A stretch of DNA of 6,300 bases from Candidatus Fischerbacteria bacterium RBG_13_37_8 (GTDB lineage Bacteria; Acidobacteriota; HRBIN11; MFGW01): positions 13,687 through 19,986 of the forward strand of contig MFGW01000078.1 of assembly GCA_001780385.1 (NCBI GenBank), read 5' to 3'. Shown piece by piece: positions 4,965 to 6,300 of the stretch. The stretch's first letter is position 1. The number at the start of each line of letters is the position of its first letter. The translations under genes were made by a program, and so were the position numbers. The notes beneath the pieces were generated by a model. It searched no databases. It was not told the DNA's origin and saw only the letters and a program-made list of their open reading frames with translations.

Positions 4965-6300
4965 ATGAAATATTCCGGCGATGGTCAAATAAAGGTTTTT
5001 ATCGGAATTTTACTGATAGTAGTGGTGCTATGTGCAAGTGGAGTAATGGCAATCAAGGAGCGGGAGGAGAAGAATGTATGGGAAGCGAAGGAATTTAGTG
5101 TAGAGGAGCTTTACTTAAGTGGACAGCAGGTAGCACTTGCAGAGGCGGTCGATCAATTAGCCAATAAGACGGCATGGGAATCATTCATGAAGCGAAATGA
5201 GAGTGCATATGTGTATGTTGATCCACGTTCAGGGAGAGCGGTATCGTTAATGTATGCGTTGCCCTTTATACTGGGAACGGGAGAAGGGAATAACATTACA
5301 TTGGAGATGCTCTCTGGGATTCTTGGGTATCGAGTGGAGGAAGTGACAGAGGGTGTGGTAAGGCAGTTGGTTTTACGGCATCTTGCGGAATATGCGACAT
5401 TACTAAATATTGATATGAGGGAGATAGGTGAGGTGCGGGTGCAGCATTCGACAGAGACTGTCTGGCATGTATCTATAACGAGGCAGGTAAATGGGATTAG
5501 GGTACGGGATGCGAATATAGCGATGACGATCAATCATGGGAACCTGGTGCTATGGGGAATGGAGAAATGGGGAGATGTGACTATTTCGACGATACCTGGG
5601 ATAACTAAGGAAGAAGCGTTGCGAATTGGATTTGATTATATAGGAGGACAGCAGCAGGATGATAAATTTGTGCAGAGACCGCATCTTGAGATTGTGCCGG
5701 TGGCGCCGCAATGGGATGGAGCAGTGGGGCACGGGTACGATTACAGGTTAGTTTGGACATTTGCGTTTAAGCGGAGCGAATTTGATAATGTATGGGAGAT
5801 GCTGGTAGATGCACATAAGGGAGAACTGTTATCATTTCTTGATACGAATCAATATGTAACGAAGAAAGTAATTGGTTCGATATATCCTGTGAGCAGTGAT
5901 GAATGTTGTCCCGATGGTTGTGCGGAAGTAGGAGTGCCGATACCATTTGTAAATGTAGGGGGAGTGCCCGGGTATACGGATTATGGAGGAATGTACGATT
6001 ACACGTCAGGGAGCGTGTGTACGAGTCTTGACAGCAGGTATGTGCAAATCGGAAATGAGAATTGTGGGGTGATAAATGAATGTTCAGACACGGGAGATAT
6101 TGATTTAGGCGGAGCCAATGGAGAGCATGACTGCACAATACCGCAGCCGCCACCAGTACATTCTGCCGGGGATACTTTTGCGGCGCGGACGTGTGCTGTC
6201 GAAGTGACGCATATGAACAGGATGGTTCGGAGTTGGTCAAACATAGCATGGCTTGATTCTTATATTACTTGCAATACTAATATAGCCGGTGGCTGTGGTT
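4965..6300 (+). CDS. Secreted FTP/PepSY-propeptide metalloprotease precursor, 3'-truncated by window end
   Basis: An open frame of 445 codons with no stop, running off the right edge. Residues 9-29 are hydrophobic and end in GVMA, a plausible signal peptidase site; no lipobox Cys is seen. Residues 80-110 (DPRSGRAVSLMY, then PFILGTGEGN) and 156-200 (WHVSITRQVNGIRVRDANI, then GNLVLWG) look like the FTP propeptide that inhibits and folds thermolysin/fungalysin (M4/M36) proteases. PGITKEEAL (211-219) and WEMLVDAHKGELL (277-289) fit the following PepSY-like repeat. From 314 on there are ten Cys in about 130 residues, within a beta-rich TDYGGMY-type segment, then HSAGDTFAARTC...MNRMVRSW (399-424), resembling the start of an M36-like catalytic domain. 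The zinc motif HExxH is not in the window, so protease activity is inferred. Coding strand is G-rich, unlike its neighbours. Confidence 0.8.
   Translation, partial: MKYSGDGQIKVFIGILLIVVVLCASGVMAIKEREEKNVWEAKEFSVEELYLSGQQVALAEAVDQLANKTAWESFMKRNESAYVYVDPRSGRAVSLMYALPFILGTGEGNNITLEMLSGILGYRVEEVTEGVVRQLVLRHLAEYATLLNIDMREIGEVRVQHSTETVWHVSITRQVNGIRVRDANIAMTINHGNLVLWGMEKWGDVTISTIPGITKEEALRIGFDYIGGQQQDDKFVQRPHLEIVPVAPQWDGAVGHGYDYRLVWTFAFKRSEFDNVWEMLVDAHKGELLSFLDTNQYVTKKVIGSIYPVSSDECCPDGCAEVGVPIPFVNVGGVPGYTDYGGMYDYTSGSVCTSLDSRYVQIGNENCGVINECSDTGDIDLGGANGEHDCTIPQPPPVHSAGDTFAARTCAVEVTHMNRMVRSWSNIAWLDSYITCNTNIAGGCG

Noticed and set aside
5153..6249. Minus-strand open frames opposite the protease gene
   Set aside because: Low-complexity Ser/Cys/His/Leu-rich translations without recognisable domains, antisense to a well-supported plus-strand frame with a strong ribosome site and family motifs.

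Overview
The window is bacterial chromosome of moderate to low GC (about 40% by eye). Genes are compact, with clear Shine-Dalgarno sites and sigma70-like promoters. The species cannot be named from it. The nucleoside diphosphate kinase is ordinary bacterial, and an exported protease precursor with a hydrophobic N-terminus and dispersed palindromic repeats between genes point to a free-living or environmental, probably Gram-negative, bacterium. I see no rRNA, tRNA, CRISPR array, transposase, integrase or phage gene.

Six genes lie on the minus strand. Read in transcription order (right to left) they are: a DUF457/YdjM-type membrane protein with its own promoter; a 94-bp imperfect palindrome; a nucleoside diphosphate kinase followed 13 nt later by a small SGNH/GDSL hydrolase; a tandem pair of 34-bp hairpin repeats; and a tight operon of a class I SAM methyltransferase, a GNAT N-acetyltransferase and an M20 metallopeptidase. 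The genes of that operon overlap by 4 and 8 nt. It ends in a probable intrinsic terminator near the left edge.

On the plus strand, a promoter-bearing leader of about 250 nt precedes a large open reading frame that runs off the right edge. It encodes a secreted protein with an FTP/PepSY-like propeptide, a cysteine-rich segment and the beginning of what looks like a thermolysin/fungalysin-type metalloprotease domain. The catalytic HExxH motif would lie beyond the window. This gene is strongly G-rich on its coding strand, unlike its neighbours.

The methyltransferase-acetyltransferase-deacylase operon could modify and unmodify one amine-bearing small molecule, but its substrate cannot be read from sequence. 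The NDK-SGNH pair looks like simple co-transcription. Four start codons are better placed at internal ATGs than at the longest open frame, on the evidence of Shine-Dalgarno sites, promoter positions and family N-termini. I found no convincing new defence or mobile system. The most unusual items are the palindromic elements, the truncated protease with its leader, and the overlapping three-gene operon.
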